Part shown: one piece after another, positions 6,338 to 6,809 of the stretch
Layout of the letters: every line of letters starts with the position of its first letter
Position numbering within the stretch: the first letter of the stretch is position 1
From: an uncultured Bacteroidales bacterium
Lineage (GTDB): Bacteria; Bacteroidota; Bacteroidia; Bacteroidales; Muribaculaceae
Assembly (NCBI GenBank): GCA_945828175.1
Contig: CALZQD010000093.1
Location: 1-6,809, forward strand
DNA: 6,809 bases
Reading direction: 5' to 3'
The notes under the pieces: generated by a model
Told to the model about the DNA's origin: nothing
Databases searched by the model: none
Seen by the model: the letters and a program-made list of their open reading frames with translations, nothing else
Made by a program: the position numbers and the translations under genes

Positions 6338-6764
6338 TTTATCAGATTAGCGACATGTAAGGCCGTGAGGAGGGCGACGCCAGCGCCCGAGCCTTCCTTG
6401 AGGGCATCGTAGCCGCCGATAACCGAGCCGACGGCATAGAGGTTGGCGACAGGCTTGCCCGCGCGCAGGGGGTGGAAGCCGGCGTCGACGCTGACACCGA
6501 AGGTCATATAGGGCTGGCGGGCGAAGAAGTCGCGCTCATACCACTGCTCGCGGTCTTCGGGAGCCTTGACGTCGAGGCCGAAGACGGGCTCGTAGAACTT
6601 GTGTGGGTCGGCAACGACGCCGCGGCTGAAGAGGCCGCCGGTGGCGAGGATGAATGTCGTGGCCTCCATCTCGTCGTCGCCGAGGTTGGTGGTCATGACC
6701 GACTTGAGGCTGCCGTCAGCGGCGAAGCGGCCCGAGACGACATTGTCGCCGAGGAGGTAGGTGC
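6334..6764 (-). CDS. glpB: Anaerobic glycerol-3-phosphate dehydrogenase subunit B, C-terminal fragment
   Basis: Only the last 142 complete codons are present. The reading frame is open from the TGA at 6336-6334 up to base 6764, where genomic DNA ends and adapter begins. The fragment starts TYLLGDNVVSGRF and runs through ATTFILATGGLFSRGV to a flavoprotein-type ending, LYAVGSVIGGYDALKEGSGAGVALLTALHVANLIK, which is typical of the FAD/FMN-binding GlpB subunit. E. coli GlpB is 419 residues, so about two thirds is missing. The ATG at 6696-6694 is an internal methionine, not the start: convincing GlpB sequence precedes it, and the only upstream in-frame stop (TAA, 6774-6772) lies inside the adapter. 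GlpB works with GlpA, expected further upstream, and with GlpC. The TGA overlaps the glpC ATG. Confidence 0.93.
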
Positions 6765-6809
6765 CTGTCTCTTATACACATCTCCGAGCCCACGAGACGT
6801 AGAGGAATC
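6765..6809 (+). other. Illumina Nextera adapter and i7 index, sequencing artefact
   Basis: Bases 6765-6783 are CTGTCTCTTATACACATCT, the 19-bp Tn5 mosaic end. Bases 6784-6798 are CCGAGCCCACGAGAC, the Nextera read-2 adapter arm. Bases 6799-6806 are GTAGAGGA, which I recall as Nextera index N712, and ATC (6807-6809) begins the constant region after the index. This is library read-through retained at the contig end. It is not genomic, is not a mobile element, and should be trimmed; glpB continues in the real genome. Confidence 0.98.

Noticed and set aside
5657..6412. 251-codon open frame on the plus strand
   Set aside because: Antisense to glpC and the end of glpB; composition is an Ala/Val/Glu/Gly shadow.
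6334..6696. A small stand-alone 120-residue gene starting at the ATG at 6696
   Set aside because: GlpB-like sequence continues in frame for 22 codons before this Met. The upstream stop that limits the frame lies in adapter sequence.
6765..6783. A Tn5-type transposon end as a natural mobile element
   Set aside because: The mosaic end is followed by the Nextera primer arm and an index, so it comes from library preparation.

Overview
The window looks like a contig end from a gut-type Bacteroidales bacterium, most likely Muribaculaceae-like. Coding DNA is GC-rich and intergenic DNA is AT-rich. Starts lack clear Shine-Dalgarno sites, and the one good promoter has the Bacteroidota -7 form TAnnTTTG. 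The family-level placement is an inference from this style and was not tested by a search.

Layout, left to right. (1) Bases 1-111, minus strand: the first 37 codons of an exported protein that runs off the left end. (2) Bases 112-315: an AT-rich divergent spacer with a Bacteroidota promoter and a 10-bp palindrome. (3) Bases 316-2115, plus strand: an exported serine hydrolase of the CocE/S15 superfamily, with the catalytic triad and acidic cluster of alpha-amino acid ester hydrolases. (4) Bases 2116-2659: a 544-base convergent spacer. It holds a 69-bp MITE-like inverted-repeat element touching the hydrolase stop codon, an array of about nine short GC-rich hairpins, and terminators. (5) Bases 2660-6764, minus strand: a tight operon read right to left as glpB (3' part only), glpC, glpT and a HAD-IIA phosphatase. 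(6) Bases 6765-6809: not biological. This is Illumina Nextera adapter plus an i7 index, left on the contig end.

How the genes work together. GlpT exchanges external sn-glycerol-3-phosphate (G3P) for internal phosphate. GlpB and GlpC, with a GlpA expected just beyond the window, oxidise G3P to dihydroxyacetone phosphate and pass electrons to the quinone pool. The HAD-IIA phosphatase sits 5 nt after the glpT stop, so it may act on G3P or a related phosphate and release phosphate for the antiporter. That last step is inference. The exported ester hydrolase on the other strand is functionally separate.

No complete new multi-gene system is visible. The least explained DNA is the hairpin-rich spacer at 2116-2659. 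The most important technical point is the adapter, which also creates a false short start for glpB.
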